DNA of 64,000 bases from Pseudomonadota bacterium (GTDB lineage Bacteria; Pseudomonadota; Gammaproteobacteria; Xanthomonadales; SZUA-38), in the NCBI GenBank assembly GCA_039033415.1, contig JBCCCR010000025.1:44188-108187 (forward strand), given 5' to 3'. The notes under the pieces are model-generated. The model had not been told where the DNA came from, made no database searches, and saw nothing but the letters and a program-made list of their open reading frames with translations. Below, one piece after another: positions 9,395 to 17,581 of the stretch. How positions within the stretch are numbered: the first letter of the stretch is position 1; each line of letters opens with the position of its first letter. Both the position numbers and the translations under genes were made by a program.

Positions 9395-10153
9395 TCATCC
9401 CCCAAACGAAGGAAGGCGGTTGAAAATCACGCCAGCAAACTTTTCTGGCGTGAACGTGTTGGTTGCGTCGACAATTTTTGACGACGTAGCCTTTCCGTAC
9501 GGCACGACCATGCATACGAAGTCAGCATAGTTTTCGAGCAGGCGCGTATCAGCGGCAGCTCGCATATCCGGCGCATCAATGATGATAAAGCGATCAGGAT
9601 ACCGCTGCTGGAGCATATGTATCAGAAGACGCATATTCATCGTGCTCAAGCACTCGGTTTCGCGAGCGACCGGACCGCCAGCGGGGATCACTCGTATTCG
9701 CGGAATCGCAGCTGGCTTTATGATGTCGGAGATCGAGACCCCGTCGGGGTCATTCAAAAAATCCGTCAGGCCCGGCTCGGCGCGGACGCCTAGCAACGAA
9801 TGAACGGCGGGCCGATAGAGATTGCAGTCTACGATCAAAGCGGTTTTGGAGCGGTCCAATGCAATTGCTGACGCTAGGTTCAGCGCAACGTGAGTCGCTC
9901 CGCCCCGTGGATATAGTGAGGTGATAACACATACATAGTTCCGCCCTTTGGAACGTTGAAGCAGGTCAGCGCGAAGTTCTCGGAAAGCGTTGAACGCCTC
10001 AAGGTGAGGCGTTCGCGCATGGATGATGAGATTTTCATCAAGTGCTTTCGGGACGAGCGGATTTGGCTCCTCCATCAATGCGATCAGTTCACGACCGGCC
10101 CCTTTTTCGGGATCGTTACTTTCTACGCTTTGGATTGGGACTGCGTCACTCAT
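9395..10153 (-). CDS. CpsD/CapB-like P-loop protein with degenerate Walker motifs (putative pseudokinase)
   Basis: 252 residues from ATG 10153, which overlaps the stop of the Wzz-like gene (ATGA). An in-frame start at 10180 is less likely. The fold follows BY-kinases/MinD ATPases: VCVITSLYPRGGATHVALN stands where the Walker A loop should be, IVDCNLYRPAVH where Walker A' should be, and FIIIDAPD matches Walker B. The invariant Lys of GKT/S is Ala here and the second Asp of the A' motif is Asn. No C-terminal Tyr cluster exists (the protein ends NRLPSFGG). It probably pairs with the neighbouring chain-length protein as a non-catalytic regulator. Loss of kinase activity is inference from motifs. 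Confidence 0.8.
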   Translation of the reverse strand: MSDAVPIQSVESNDPEKGAGRELIALMEEPNPLVPKALDENLIIHARTPHLEAFNAFRELRADLLQRSKGRNYVCVITSLYPRGGATHVALNLASAIALDRSKTALIVDCNLYRPAVHSLLGVRAEPGLTDFLNDPDGVSISDIIKPAAIPRIRVIPAGGPVARETECLSTMNMRLLIHMLQQRYPDRFIIIDAPDMRAAADTRLLENYADFVCMVVPYGKATSSKIVDATNTFTPEKFAGVIFNRLPSFGG

Positions 10154-11676
10154 GATTCGATGCCAGTGAATTTCAACCAAGCGGCCGCACCGTACATCGC
10201 AGCCAGAGCCAAGACGCCGAGAATAAAGGCAACGCTGGACGCGTTTGCCGCGGCACCAGCCGTTTTCATATCAGATATGACGGACAGCACCGGCACTTGC
10301 AACTGCTCAATTTGTTCTTTCATTCGCACCCTTGGGTCGAACTGGACGAGTAGGGTGGTAATGCCCAAGGGCAACAAGAAGCTCAATACAAGCCCCGCTC
10401 CCGCAATGTGAAGAAACCGCAAGCCAACAGGAGTGTATGGAACCGCAGGCGGTTCCTGCACGGACATGATTAGACCCTGTTGTTCCTGGTCCATTGTCAT
10501 AGAAACTCGTGCTTTTTCGCGCCGGCGCAGCAGATCTTGATAGATATCTTGATTGACCTGATAGTCTCGATTGAGTTCTGTGAGGGCCTGCTCTGACTCG
10601 CCGATTTTCTGACTGCGGTCGATCTCCAGACTCAGAAGACTCTCAAGTTCACGCAATCTGACCGCAACACTACTTTGACGCGTACGAATATCTGCCAGCC
10701 GTGAGCGAAGGTCACCATACAAATCCTGACCTGTGCCTTCGGCACCGGTGCCACTCGTACCGGCAACGCCGGCGACGCTCTCAAGCTCACTGAGTTCGGC
10801 ACGGAGCTGATCGATTTGGCCCTTGATTTGAACAATGTCGGGGTAGGTGTCGTGGTAGCTCAATCGCAGCGTCGCCAGCTGGGTCTCGAATTCAGCCAGA
10901 CGTGTTCGAATCTGAGTCTGTTTGCCCGCTGCGTTCGTGACTTGGGTCTCACTGCTAAGCTGCTGGACCAATGACATTTCCTGGGCATTGAGCTCAGAGA
11001 TTTCGAGGCGTAGGGATTCAGACTCTCTGCGCAGGCCCATGGCGCGTTCACCGACCTGTCTGGACGACTCCGGTAGTGCATCCATATTAGCGTCTCTAAA
11101 TTCGCGGAGCGCCATCTCAGATTCGACAAGCTTCCGCTGATACTCCTGCACCTGGCTGTCAATAAACCTGAATGCTGAGAGACTCTCTTCGCGCTGAGAC
11201 TTCAAGCTTTCCCGAATGATCCAGTCAACGTACATATTGGCTACTTCGTATGCACGCTGCGGCTCCTGGTCCCGATAAGAAATAGTGATCAGGTTTCTAC
11301 CGCGATTACGGACGTTTGTGCGACCCCTTAGGCTCGCCATGAGTCGCTCTTTTTCCTGGCCTGAAGTTGATTCGTCGATCAACTCCCCTACATCCAGGAT
11401 TGTCTCCAGTATCCTGCGGCTGAAAGCGATTTCGCTGACAATCGAGGCCATGTAGGCGACCTCGGTCTGCTCAGCAACGCCGTCCATTAGCGGGCCGACG
11501 ATGTTTCGGTTTTCCACCAGGATCGAGCCGGTGGATTCGTAAACCTTCGGCGTCGTGAAGGCAACGAAGAGAGCTGCAGCACTCACCAGCATCGCAACAA
11601 CGATCCATAAGTTTCGGCGCGCAGAAAGCTCGCGAAAAATCGCTTTTATTAAACGTTCGGTTTGGGGATCCAACAT
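10150..11676 (-). CDS. Wzz/GumC-like chain-length determinant (polysaccharide co-polymerase)
   Basis: 508 residues. A transmembrane helix near residues 20-38 is followed by the Wzz domain (FTTPKVYESTGSILVE). A long periplasmic coiled coil with many Glu/Arg/Gln heptads (about residues 150-390) comes next, then a Pro-rich motif (PPAVPYTPVGLRFLHIAG) leading into the second membrane helix. An extra hydrophobic segment (about residues 482-500) is at the C-terminus. Such proteins control chain length and couple the inner-membrane polymerase to the Wza-like exporter, and usually partner a BY-kinase, here the degenerate one directly downstream. The gene resembles the subtype of XrtA-linked EPS loci. 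Confidence 0.88.
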   Translation of the reverse strand: MLDPQTERLIKAIFRELSARRNLWIVVAMLVSAAALFVAFTTPKVYESTGSILVENRNIVGPLMDGVAEQTEVAYMASIVSEIAFSRRILETILDVGELIDESTSGQEKERLMASLRGRTNVRNRGRNLITISYRDQEPQRAYEVANMYVDWIIRESLKSQREESLSAFRFIDSQVQEYQRKLVESEMALREFRDANMDALPESSRQVGERAMGLRRESESLRLEISELNAQEMSLVQQLSSETQVTNAAGKQTQIRTRLAEFETQLATLRLSYHDTYPDIVQIKGQIDQLRAELSELESVAGVAGTSGTGAEGTGQDLYGDLRSRLADIRTRQSSVAVRLRELESLLSLEIDRSQKIGESEQALTELNRDYQVNQDIYQDLLRRREKARVSMTMDQEQQGLIMSVQEPPAVPYTPVGLRFLHIAGAGLVLSFLLPLGITTLLVQFDPRVRMKEQIEQLQVPVLSVISDMKTAGAAANASSVAFILGVLALAAMYGAAAWLKFTGIES

Positions 11677-11691
11677 GAGACTTCGTTCCCG

Positions 11692-12321
11692 TTAAAGCAC
11701 CCGCTCTGGCACCGTGATGACGTCGCCAGGACGCAAGTTGTAGTTGGTTTGCAGATCCCCTTTGCTCAGAATCTGGTTGAGTAGAATATCGAATGAGCCT
11801 GGGTTGTCCCCAGATTTTCGAATCAGTTGGCTCCGATCAGAATTGGCAAATTCATTTGGGCCGCCGGCCGCCAGAACCGCGTCCAGAACAGTCATACCCT
11901 GACGATACGCAATTGTCACAGGCGATCTAACGGCACCAGTGACTCGGATTCTGGACAGGTATTCATGACTGTTCAGCGCGGTCATAATGACCGCGACGAG
12001 GGGGTTCTTTATGTAGGTCGATAGTTCTTGTTTGATGACCTCAGCGACCTGTTCCGGCGTGCGTCCTGCCGCCTGTACATCGCCGATAAGCGGGACGGAG
12101 ATCTTGCCGTCGGGTCGAACTGGCACCGACGCATCGAGATCCGGGTTCCTCCAAACTGAAATTTGAACAACGTCATCCACCCCAATGAGATATTGGTCAA
12201 CTAGAACCGCAGACTCGGCTTCCCCAACCGGCAGCCGATCGACGGCTCGCGGGGTGCCGCAACCAGAAAGGAGGAAACCGCAGGCCACTAGCATTCCCAG
12301 GACGAATATCCACTTTTTCAT
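11692..12321 (-). CDS. Wza-like polysaccharide export lipoprotein (OPX family)
   Basis: 209 residues from ATG 12321, which is preceded by GAGGAGAG about ten bases upstream. A longer reading from 12357 lacks this site. The signal peptide ends in a lipobox (FLLSGC, acylated Cys near residue 21). A Poly_export domain follows (YLIGVDDVVQISVWRNPDL, VPLIGDVQAAGRT), then a SLBB-like domain (IRVTGAVRSPVTI, DAVLAAGGPNEFA) and a final LRPGDVITVPE. It is short compared with Wza and lacks the C-terminal amphipathic helix of the Wza pore, so the separate beta-barrel in this operon may provide the outer-membrane path. It is the first gene of the leftward operon. Confidence 0.9.
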   Translation of the reverse strand: MKKWIFVLGMLVACGFLLSGCGTPRAVDRLPVGEAESAVLVDQYLIGVDDVVQISVWRNPDLDASVPVRPDGKISVPLIGDVQAAGRTPEQVAEVIKQELSTYIKNPLVAVIMTALNSHEYLSRIRVTGAVRSPVTIAYRQGMTVLDAVLAAGGPNEFANSDRSQLIRKSGDNPGSFDILLNQILSKGDLQTNYNLRPGDVITVPERVL

Positions 12322-12401
12322 GTCAGCATCTCTCCTCAGAAAACCCGCCGGTTGCACCCAACCACTAATTCTTGTCAGTATATTATCGTAAGCAAGCGAG
12401 A

Positions 12402-12833
12402 ATGCGTGCTAACGTGACACCAAACCCTGATTTCGACCAAATCTATAAAATGCTGGATGTGGACCCTGCCGACGGTTGGGCAGTTGTTCAGCAATCGTTT
12501 CGGCGAAAAGCTCAGCGCTACCATCCAGATCGTGCCAAAGGGAATCCCGTTATTGAGAAAATCGCCGCCCGGCGATTTGAAGAGCTCAATCAATCGTTTG
12601 AGGAACTCAAGCGTTTTTACCGAATTTTTGGCGACCTTCCACCGCTTGGCCTTAACGCAACAGCGGATTACACGCGCCCCAAGCGCAGTTCAGCTCGCAC
12701 ACCCCTAGTTCAACCTAAGACTGGCGTAATGAAAGACAGCAGCGCAAACAAGATCGCGTTTAACTGGGCTGTTCCCATCGGCACCGTCGTGCTTTTCATT
12801 GTGGCCGCAATCGTCGGGCTCTCTATCCTCTAA
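12402..12833 (+). CDS. Small J-domain protein with C-terminal membrane anchor
   Basis: 143 residues from ATG 12402. A TTG at 12372 would add ten residues. Residues about 8-65 form a DnaJ-type J domain: YKMLDVDPADGWAVVQQSF, the invariant HPD in RYHPDRAKG, and a helix FEELNQSFEELKRFY. A basic linker follows, then one C-terminal transmembrane helix (PIGTVVLFIVAAIVGLSIL), so the J domain should face the cytoplasm. The gene is divergent from the EPS export operon and convergent with the sugar-transferase gene. It presumably recruits a DnaK-type chaperone to the membrane. A role in EPS assembly is inferred from position only. Confidence 0.78.
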   Translation: MRANVTPNPDFDQIYKMLDVDPADGWAVVQQSFRRKAQRYHPDRAKGNPVIEKIAARRFEELNQSFEELKRFYRIFGDLPPLGLNATADYTRPKRSSARTPLVQPKTGVMKDSSANKIAFNWAVPIGTVVLFIVAAIVGLSIL

Positions 12834-12838
12834 CGCCG

Positions 12839-14239
12839 CTAGCGGCCTTTGCCAAACAGCACAACCTCTACGGTCGTCATCATCACGTAAAGGTCCAGCA
12901 TGAGATTGTGGTTCTTAACGTAGTAAAGATCGTATTCAAGTTTGTTTTTTGAATCCTCAATGCTTGCGCCATAGGGATACTTGACCTGCGCCCAGCCGGT
13001 AATGCCCGGTTTCACGGTGTGGCGTTCGTCGTAGTACGGAATTTTCTCTCCAAGTTCGGCAACAAAAATCGGACGCTCAGGTCTCGGCCCGACAAAGCTC
13101 ATCTCGCCGCCCAGGACGTTAAAGATCTGGGGTAACTCGTCGACCCGGCAGCGACGAATGATATTGCCGACACGGGTGATACGAGAATCAGACTTGTTGG
13201 CCCATCTGGCCTTGCCATCTTTTTCAGCATCGACGCTCATACTCCGGAATTTCAGAACGTCAAATAGCCTGCCCCGCTCACCGACCCTTTGCTGACGGTA
13301 AAAAACCGGAGCGCCCAGCCCGTCCTCAAGTTTGATCAGCAACGCGGTCAGCAGCATGACTGGCAGCGAGACCGCCAACAGACTTACGCTGGCGGCAACG
13401 TCAAAGGCGCGTTTCGTAATTGTACGAAACACATTTTTCGAACACCCATCACTGAAGACCAGCCAACCGGGGTTTAACATCTCCAGCCGAACACGACCGT
13501 CTTCTCTTTCGAAAAAAGTGGTCTGCTCGAGAATGGATATCCCCATCAACTTGCACTCAAGGAGTTCACTCATCGGAAACGCATTCCGCCGGTCATCGGC
13601 GGCTAGAACGATCTCTTCGACTCTCATCCGCCGGCAGTAGTCTGCAAGGCGCCCTTTGGCAATATTTGCAACGTCTCTTTGCGGAAGCTGGGGCGTCTCC
13701 CTATTCGCCGGCATGAAGCCGGTAATCTTGAGCGCGCTTCCATGTTCGGTCTGCACGCTGCGGCGGATTGCACTGGCCGCCTTCCCAGCGCCAAGAACAA
13801 GCACCCGCTTGCGCAGACCTTGGACGTTTAGGACTCGAAAAAAGAGCGGACGTACGATCGAAACCGCAGCGACGGCCGTCAGGAGCGATACGAGCAGTAC
13901 ACTTCGGCCCGAGTAGAGGTCAGGAAACAGATAATAGAAGACAGCGAGACCGAGCCATCCGATCGCGAAAGCGGCTCCGAGCCGGAGACAAAACTCGCCA
14001 AGTCGTTGGGCGCGTTGGTACTGGTACAAGCCCATGGCGCTCATGCCTGTTACCATAAAAAAGGCGAAAACTACCGCTCGCGGCAGAACGTCGCCCATGT
14101 AGGCGTCGGCTTGGCCCAGGTCTCCAAAGCGAACAAGAGAGCCCGCGTAGAGACACGCGAAGAGCAGCATGCCATCGATCGCTGCTAGTAAAACGTACGG
14201 CAGTCGAACGTACTGCTTGAAAATCCTAATCGTCGGCAT
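12839..14239 (-). CDS. Initiating sugar-1-phosphate transferase (polyprenyl glycosylphosphotransferase)
   Basis: 466 residues. Four or so transmembrane helices occupy residues 15-140. A Rossmann-like CoA-binding-type domain (RKRVLVLGAGKAASAI) follows, then a further helix and the catalytic bacterial sugar transferase domain: KRAFDVAASVSLLAVSLP, PVFYRQQRVGERGR, FDVLKFRSM, RRCRVDELPQ and the hallmark FVGPRPERP. It transfers a sugar phosphate from a nucleotide sugar to undecaprenyl phosphate, the first step of repeat-unit synthesis. The architecture matches the enzyme of XrtA/PEP-CTERM-type EPS loci. It is convergent with the J-domain gene, five bases apart. Confidence 0.9.
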   Translation of the reverse strand: MPTIRIFKQYVRLPYVLLAAIDGMLLFACLYAGSLVRFGDLGQADAYMGDVLPRAVVFAFFMVTGMSAMGLYQYQRAQRLGEFCLRLGAAFAIGWLGLAVFYYLFPDLYSGRSVLLVSLLTAVAAVSIVRPLFFRVLNVQGLRKRVLVLGAGKAASAIRRSVQTEHGSALKITGFMPANRETPQLPQRDVANIAKGRLADYCRRMRVEEIVLAADDRRNAFPMSELLECKLMGISILEQTTFFEREDGRVRLEMLNPGWLVFSDGCSKNVFRTITKRAFDVAASVSLLAVSLPVMLLTALLIKLEDGLGAPVFYRQQRVGERGRLFDVLKFRSMSVDAEKDGKARWANKSDSRITRVGNIIRRCRVDELPQIFNVLGGEMSFVGPRPERPIFVAELGEKIPYYDERHTVKPGITGWAQVKYPYGASIEDSKNKLEYDLYYVKNHNLMLDLYVMMTTVEVVLFGKGR

Positions 14240-14515
14240 TTTTTCCCCGCATCACCCGAACATAAGGCGTGCATCTTCCCAATACGACAAATTCTGCCGC
14301 AGCACTCCCCTTCGGAGCCTCTGCGACCCCTAGACTAGCCCATTCCCCGACGGATAAAAGCCTAGGTACTGAAACAATTGTTACATCCCTACGACACTTC
14401 GAGACGAATGCTTACACAGGTCTATTAAACGAATGTGGCAGCCGAAAAAACACAGTCGACGGCGCACAATTTTTCGCTAAACTTCTGCCCTATTCATTTC
14501 GGGATGTACCCTAGA
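14240..14515. other. Divergent intergenic region between sugar transferase and nucleotide-sugar dehydrogenase genes
   Basis: This is the longest stretch without a gene in the EPS half of the window and must carry the promoters of two divergent transcription units. It is more AT-rich around 14370-14500 (AATTGTTACA, CTATTAAAC, CAATTTTTCGCTAAAC). I see no convincing -35/-10 pair or sigma54 -24/-12 element and no strong hairpin. Confidence 0.4.
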
Positions 14516-15802
14516 ATGACCTCCCCCACAGCAATAGAAAACGCCCACCTTGCGGTAATCGGCCTCGGCTATGTCGGACTGCCATTGGCGGTTTCGTTCG
14601 GTCATCACTTCAATACCACGGGTTTTGACATCAGTTCCGACAGAATTGCTGAACTTCGCGCCGGTAATGACTCCACGCTCGAGGTCGATTCTGCAGAACT
14701 CGCTGAAAGTAAACGTCTCCGCTTCGCCGATTCCCTCAACGACTTAGAAGCCGCAGATGTCTACATCGTCACGGTCCCTACGCCAATCGACCACAACAAG
14801 CAGCCAGACCTCTCCCCCCTAGAGTCAGCCTGCCGCTCTATTGGAACCGTTCTGAGACCCGGGAACATCGTTATTTTTGAATCAACGGTTTACCCAGGTA
14901 CCACGGAGGAGTATTGCGGACCGATTCTCGAGGAAGTGTCGGGACTGTCACTGGATAAGGACTTTTTCCTCGGCTATAGCCCGGAACGAATCAACCCAGG
15001 CGACAAGCAGCACCGAATTACCGATATCGTCAAAGTGACCGCTGGCTCAACGCCAGAAATCGCTAAGTATGTCGATGATCTTTACGGCACGATCATCAAA
15101 GCTGGAACGCACCTGGCCAGTTCGATCAAAGTCGCTGAGGCGGCCAAGGTGATTGAAAACACCCAGCGTGACCTGAATATCGCCCTCATAAACGAGTTGG
15201 CGCTGATATTTGATCGCCTGGACATCGATACCCTGGAGGTGCTCGAGGCCGCCGGGACCAAATGGAATTTCTTGCCTTTTCGACCAGGGCTGGTGGGTGG
15301 ACACTGTATCGGTGTCGATCCTTACTATCTGACCCACAAGGCGCTGCAGGTTGGCTACCACCCCGAGGTGATTCTGGCCGGTCGTAAGCTGAATGACGGC
15401 ATGGGCGTTCACGTCGCCAGCAAGGTGGTCAAGCTCATGACCCAGGCCCGTCGGCACGTATTTGGTGCCAAAATCCTGGTTTTGGGTCTCACTTTCAAGG
15501 AAAACTGTCCAGATCTAAGAAACAGCCGCGTTATCGACATCATCAACGAACTTCGCAGCTATAACGCCGAAGTTGACGTACATGACCCCTGGGTGGAACC
15601 GACCGCCGCGAAGCACGAGTTCGGTATCGATTTGCTACAGGATCCTCCGAAGGCGCACTACGACGCGATCATCCTGGCGGTCGCGCACAAGGAGTTTTCA
15701 GACTCGGGCATCGAAGCGTTGAGGGCTTTAGGCAAACCTGGGCATATCTTCTTTGACATTAAATCGGTTTTTCCGGCAGATCAGGTTGACGACCGCCTGT
15801 AG
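14516..15802 (+). CDS. tviB: UDP-N-acetylglucosamine 6-dehydrogenase type nucleotide-sugar dehydrogenase (TviB/WbpA-like)
   Basis: 428 residues from ATG 14516. ATG 14504 and GTG 14435 are in-frame alternatives. The N-terminal NAD domain has [18 protein letters not shown] and [11 protein letters not shown]. The central domain has [31 protein letters not shown] and a catalytic-Cys region [15 protein letters not shown], and the C-terminal domain has [18 protein letters not shown]. This pattern fits TviB/WbpA enzymes that oxidise UDP-HexNAc to UDP-HexNAcA with two NAD+. It supplies an acidic sugar precursor for the EPS. The paired epimerase gene follows after 48 bp. A UDP-glucose dehydrogenase activity is less likely but possible. 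Confidence 0.87.
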   Translation: MTSPTAIENAHLAVIGLGYVGLPLAVSFGHHFNTTGFDISSDRIAELRAGNDSTLEVDSAELAESKRLRFADSLNDLEAADVYIVTVPTPIDHNKQPDLSPLESACRSIGTVLRPGNIVIFESTVYPGTTEEYCGPILEEVSGLSLDKDFFLGYSPERINPGDKQHRITDIVKVTAGSTPEIAKYVDDLYGTIIKAGTHLASSIKVAEAAKVIENTQRDLNIALINELALIFDRLDIDTLEVLEAAGTKWNFLPFRPGLVGGHCIGVDPYYLTHKALQVGYHPEVILAGRKLNDGMGVHVASKVVKLMTQARRHVFGAKILVLGLTFKENCPDLRNSRVIDIINELRSYNAEVDVHDPWVEPTAAKHEFGIDLLQDPPKAHYDAIILAVAHKEFSDSGIEALRALGKPGHIFFDIKSVFPADQVDDRL

Positions 15803-15850
15803 ACGGTCGCAACATCGCTGACCTGGTAAATCCGTCAATCGGAGTCTTCC

Positions 15851-16858
15851 ATGCGAATCCTGGTAACCGGCACCGCCGGGTTCATCGGCAGTCATGTTGC
15901 CCATCAGTTGCTCGACCGGGGCGATGAGGTGCTGGGTCTGGACAACGTTAACGACTACTACGAGGTCTCGCTGAAGGAAGCGCGCCTGGCTCGACTGCTG
16001 GACCGCGATGGATTTACGGAGGCACGAATCGCACTAGAAGATCGGGACGCTGTCGAAAAGGCGTTTGCCCACTTTCAGCCTCAGCGCGTTGTCCACCTCG
16101 CGGCCCAGGCGGGGGTCCGCTACTCGCTGGAAAACCCTCGCGCCTACATCGACACCAATCTGGTTGGGTTTCTCAACATCCTGGAGCCCTGCCGCCACCA
16201 GCAGGTTGAGCACCTGGTCTATGCTTCAAGCAGCTCGGTTTATGGCGCTAACACAAAGATGCCGTTTTCTGTGCATCACAACGTAGACCATCCGCTCAGC
16301 CTCTATGCGGCCACCAAAAAATCCAACGAGCTGATGGCCCACACCTACAGCAGCTTATTTGGCGTACCCACGACCGGCCTCCGGTTTTTTACCGTTTACG
16401 GGCCCTGGGGAAGGCCTGACATGGCGCTGTTCATCTTCACCCGCAACATCCTTGAGGGTAAGCCGATCCAGGTATTCAACCACGGTAAACACAAGCGGGA
16501 CTTCACGTACATCGACGACATTGTCGAGGGCGTGGTGCGGCTAACCGACCACATAGCTGCCCCAAGCGATGCCTGGGACAGCAACGCCCCCGATCCGGCA
16601 ACAAGCAAGGCCCCCTACCGAGTTTTCAACATCGGGAACAATCAGCCGGTCGAACTCATGCGATACATCGAGGTGCTGGAGGAGGAGCTAGAAAAAGAGG
16701 CTGAAAAGGAGTTCCTCCCGCTACAGCCTGGCGACGTCCCCGCCACCAGCGCTGACATTGACGCTCTATCCAATGCAGTGGGCTACCGCCCCGCCACTCC
16801 TGTCGAAACCGGCATTAAGAACTTTGTAGCCTGGTATCGCGACTACTACCAAGTCTAG
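15851..16858 (+). CDS. UDP-glucuronate 4-epimerase-like NAD-dependent epimerase (SDR)
   Basis: 335 residues, extended [20 protein letters not shown] is the NAD-binding loop. [18 protein letters not shown] is a signature of UDP-glucuronate 4-epimerases. SSSSVYG and YAATKKSNE give the Ser and YxxxK catalytic residues, with [17 protein letters not shown] downstream. Directly after the TviB-like dehydrogenase, it likely epimerises the uronic acid product (or UDP-GlcA/GlcNAcA) at C4 to supply galacto-configured acidic sugars. The exact substrate is inference. A GGAGT ribosome-binding sequence precedes the ATG. Confidence 0.87.
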   Translation: MRILVTGTAGFIGSHVAHQLLDRGDEVLGLDNVNDYYEVSLKEARLARLLDRDGFTEARIALEDRDAVEKAFAHFQPQRVVHLAAQAGVRYSLENPRAYIDTNLVGFLNILEPCRHQQVEHLVYASSSSVYGANTKMPFSVHHNVDHPLSLYAATKKSNELMAHTYSSLFGVPTTGLRFFTVYGPWGRPDMALFIFTRNILEGKPIQVFNHGKHKRDFTYIDDIVEGVVRLTDHIAAPSDAWDSNAPDPATSKAPYRVFNIGNNQPVELMRYIEVLEEELEKEAEKEFLPLQPGDVPATSADIDALSNAVGYRPATPVETGIKNFVAWYRDYYQV

Positions 16859-16862
16859 CCGG

Positions 16863-17567
16863 CTAGTCCAGCCAGAATCGGAGCTGGTAGTAAGCCATTC
16901 CCACGACTTCGTGCAGTAGATGGTCGAGCCTGCCGACAGAGCGGTAATCCGGCAGCAACCCCCGCCAATTCTCAGTGACGTCTACGCCGACAGGGCAGAC
17001 CTCAACGCCATGGTGAGAAAACGACGCGCGACTCCTTCGCATATGTAGCGCAGAGGTAACAAGCCAAACGACAGCTTCCTGAGTCTGTGGATGCTGCGCT
17101 GCTGCCTGAGCAGCCTGCAGCGTGTTCGCCGAGCCCGCCAAATCGACAAGTGCCGACTCCCTGCCCCACATTTGACTCACGCGTCGAAACACGGCGGCTT
17201 CTTGTTGTGTTCCGGATACCAAAATCGGCACATCGCCGTTTGACGCCGAAATTTCCAAAGCGTGCTCAAGGCGAAGTAGCGATTTGTGAGTGAGCGTCGA
17301 AAAACTACGGCTGCCCAGCGGCTTTCTCACCCCGGCTGGCAGGAGGACAATGATATCTGGACGGGTGTTCTGGCAAGGCAGCGGCGCGGCATACTCTGCC
17401 TCCCATAACCGCGTTATTCCGTACGCCACCGGCGGCGTCATACAAAGAAGGAGCAGGCCGATACAGAACGCCCCGAGAAATACACACCAGACTCTTCGCC
17501 TAAGGAGCCAACTCGCCAACGTGAGCGCAATCAGCCAAGCCAGCGGGTTGGTCATCAACAAGCGCAC
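16863..17567 (-). CDS. YdcF/ElyC-family (DUF218) membrane protein
   Basis: 234 residues. Two hydrophobic N-terminal segments (about residues 8-22 and 27-45) precede a DUF218 domain: PDIIVLLPAGV, VPILVSGTQQEA, SANTLQAAQAAA and VVWLVTSALHMRRSRASF, which match the conserved blocks of the YdcF/SanA/ElyC family. Members affect envelope integrity and lipid-carrier metabolism in E. coli. The biochemical activity is unsettled. It is convergent with the epimerase and lies 14 bp downstream of galE. A role in undecaprenyl-linked glycan handling fits the context but is inference. Confidence 0.8.
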   Translation of the reverse strand: MRLLMTNPLAWLIALTLASWLLRRRVWCVFLGAFCIGLLLLCMTPPVAYGITRLWEAEYAAPLPCQNTRPDIIVLLPAGVRKPLGSRSFSTLTHKSLLRLEHALEISASNGDVPILVSGTQQEAAVFRRVSQMWGRESALVDLAGSANTLQAAQAAAQHPQTQEAVVWLVTSALHMRRSRASFSHHGVEVCPVGVDVTENWRGLLPDYRSVGRLDHLLHEVVGMAYYQLRFWLD

Positions 17568-17581
17568 AGGCGCCGGCCCGG

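Noticed and set aside
12835..12846. GCCGCTAGCGGC palindrome between the J-domain and sugar-transferase genes, as a terminator
   Set aside because: It has no loop and only a three-base T run (12848-12850), so a stable terminator hairpin is unlikely.
14370..14500. Possible sigma54 or sigma70 promoters in the divergent EPS gap
   Set aside because: No -24/-12 GG...GC element and no hexamer pair with acceptable spacing could be defended by eye.
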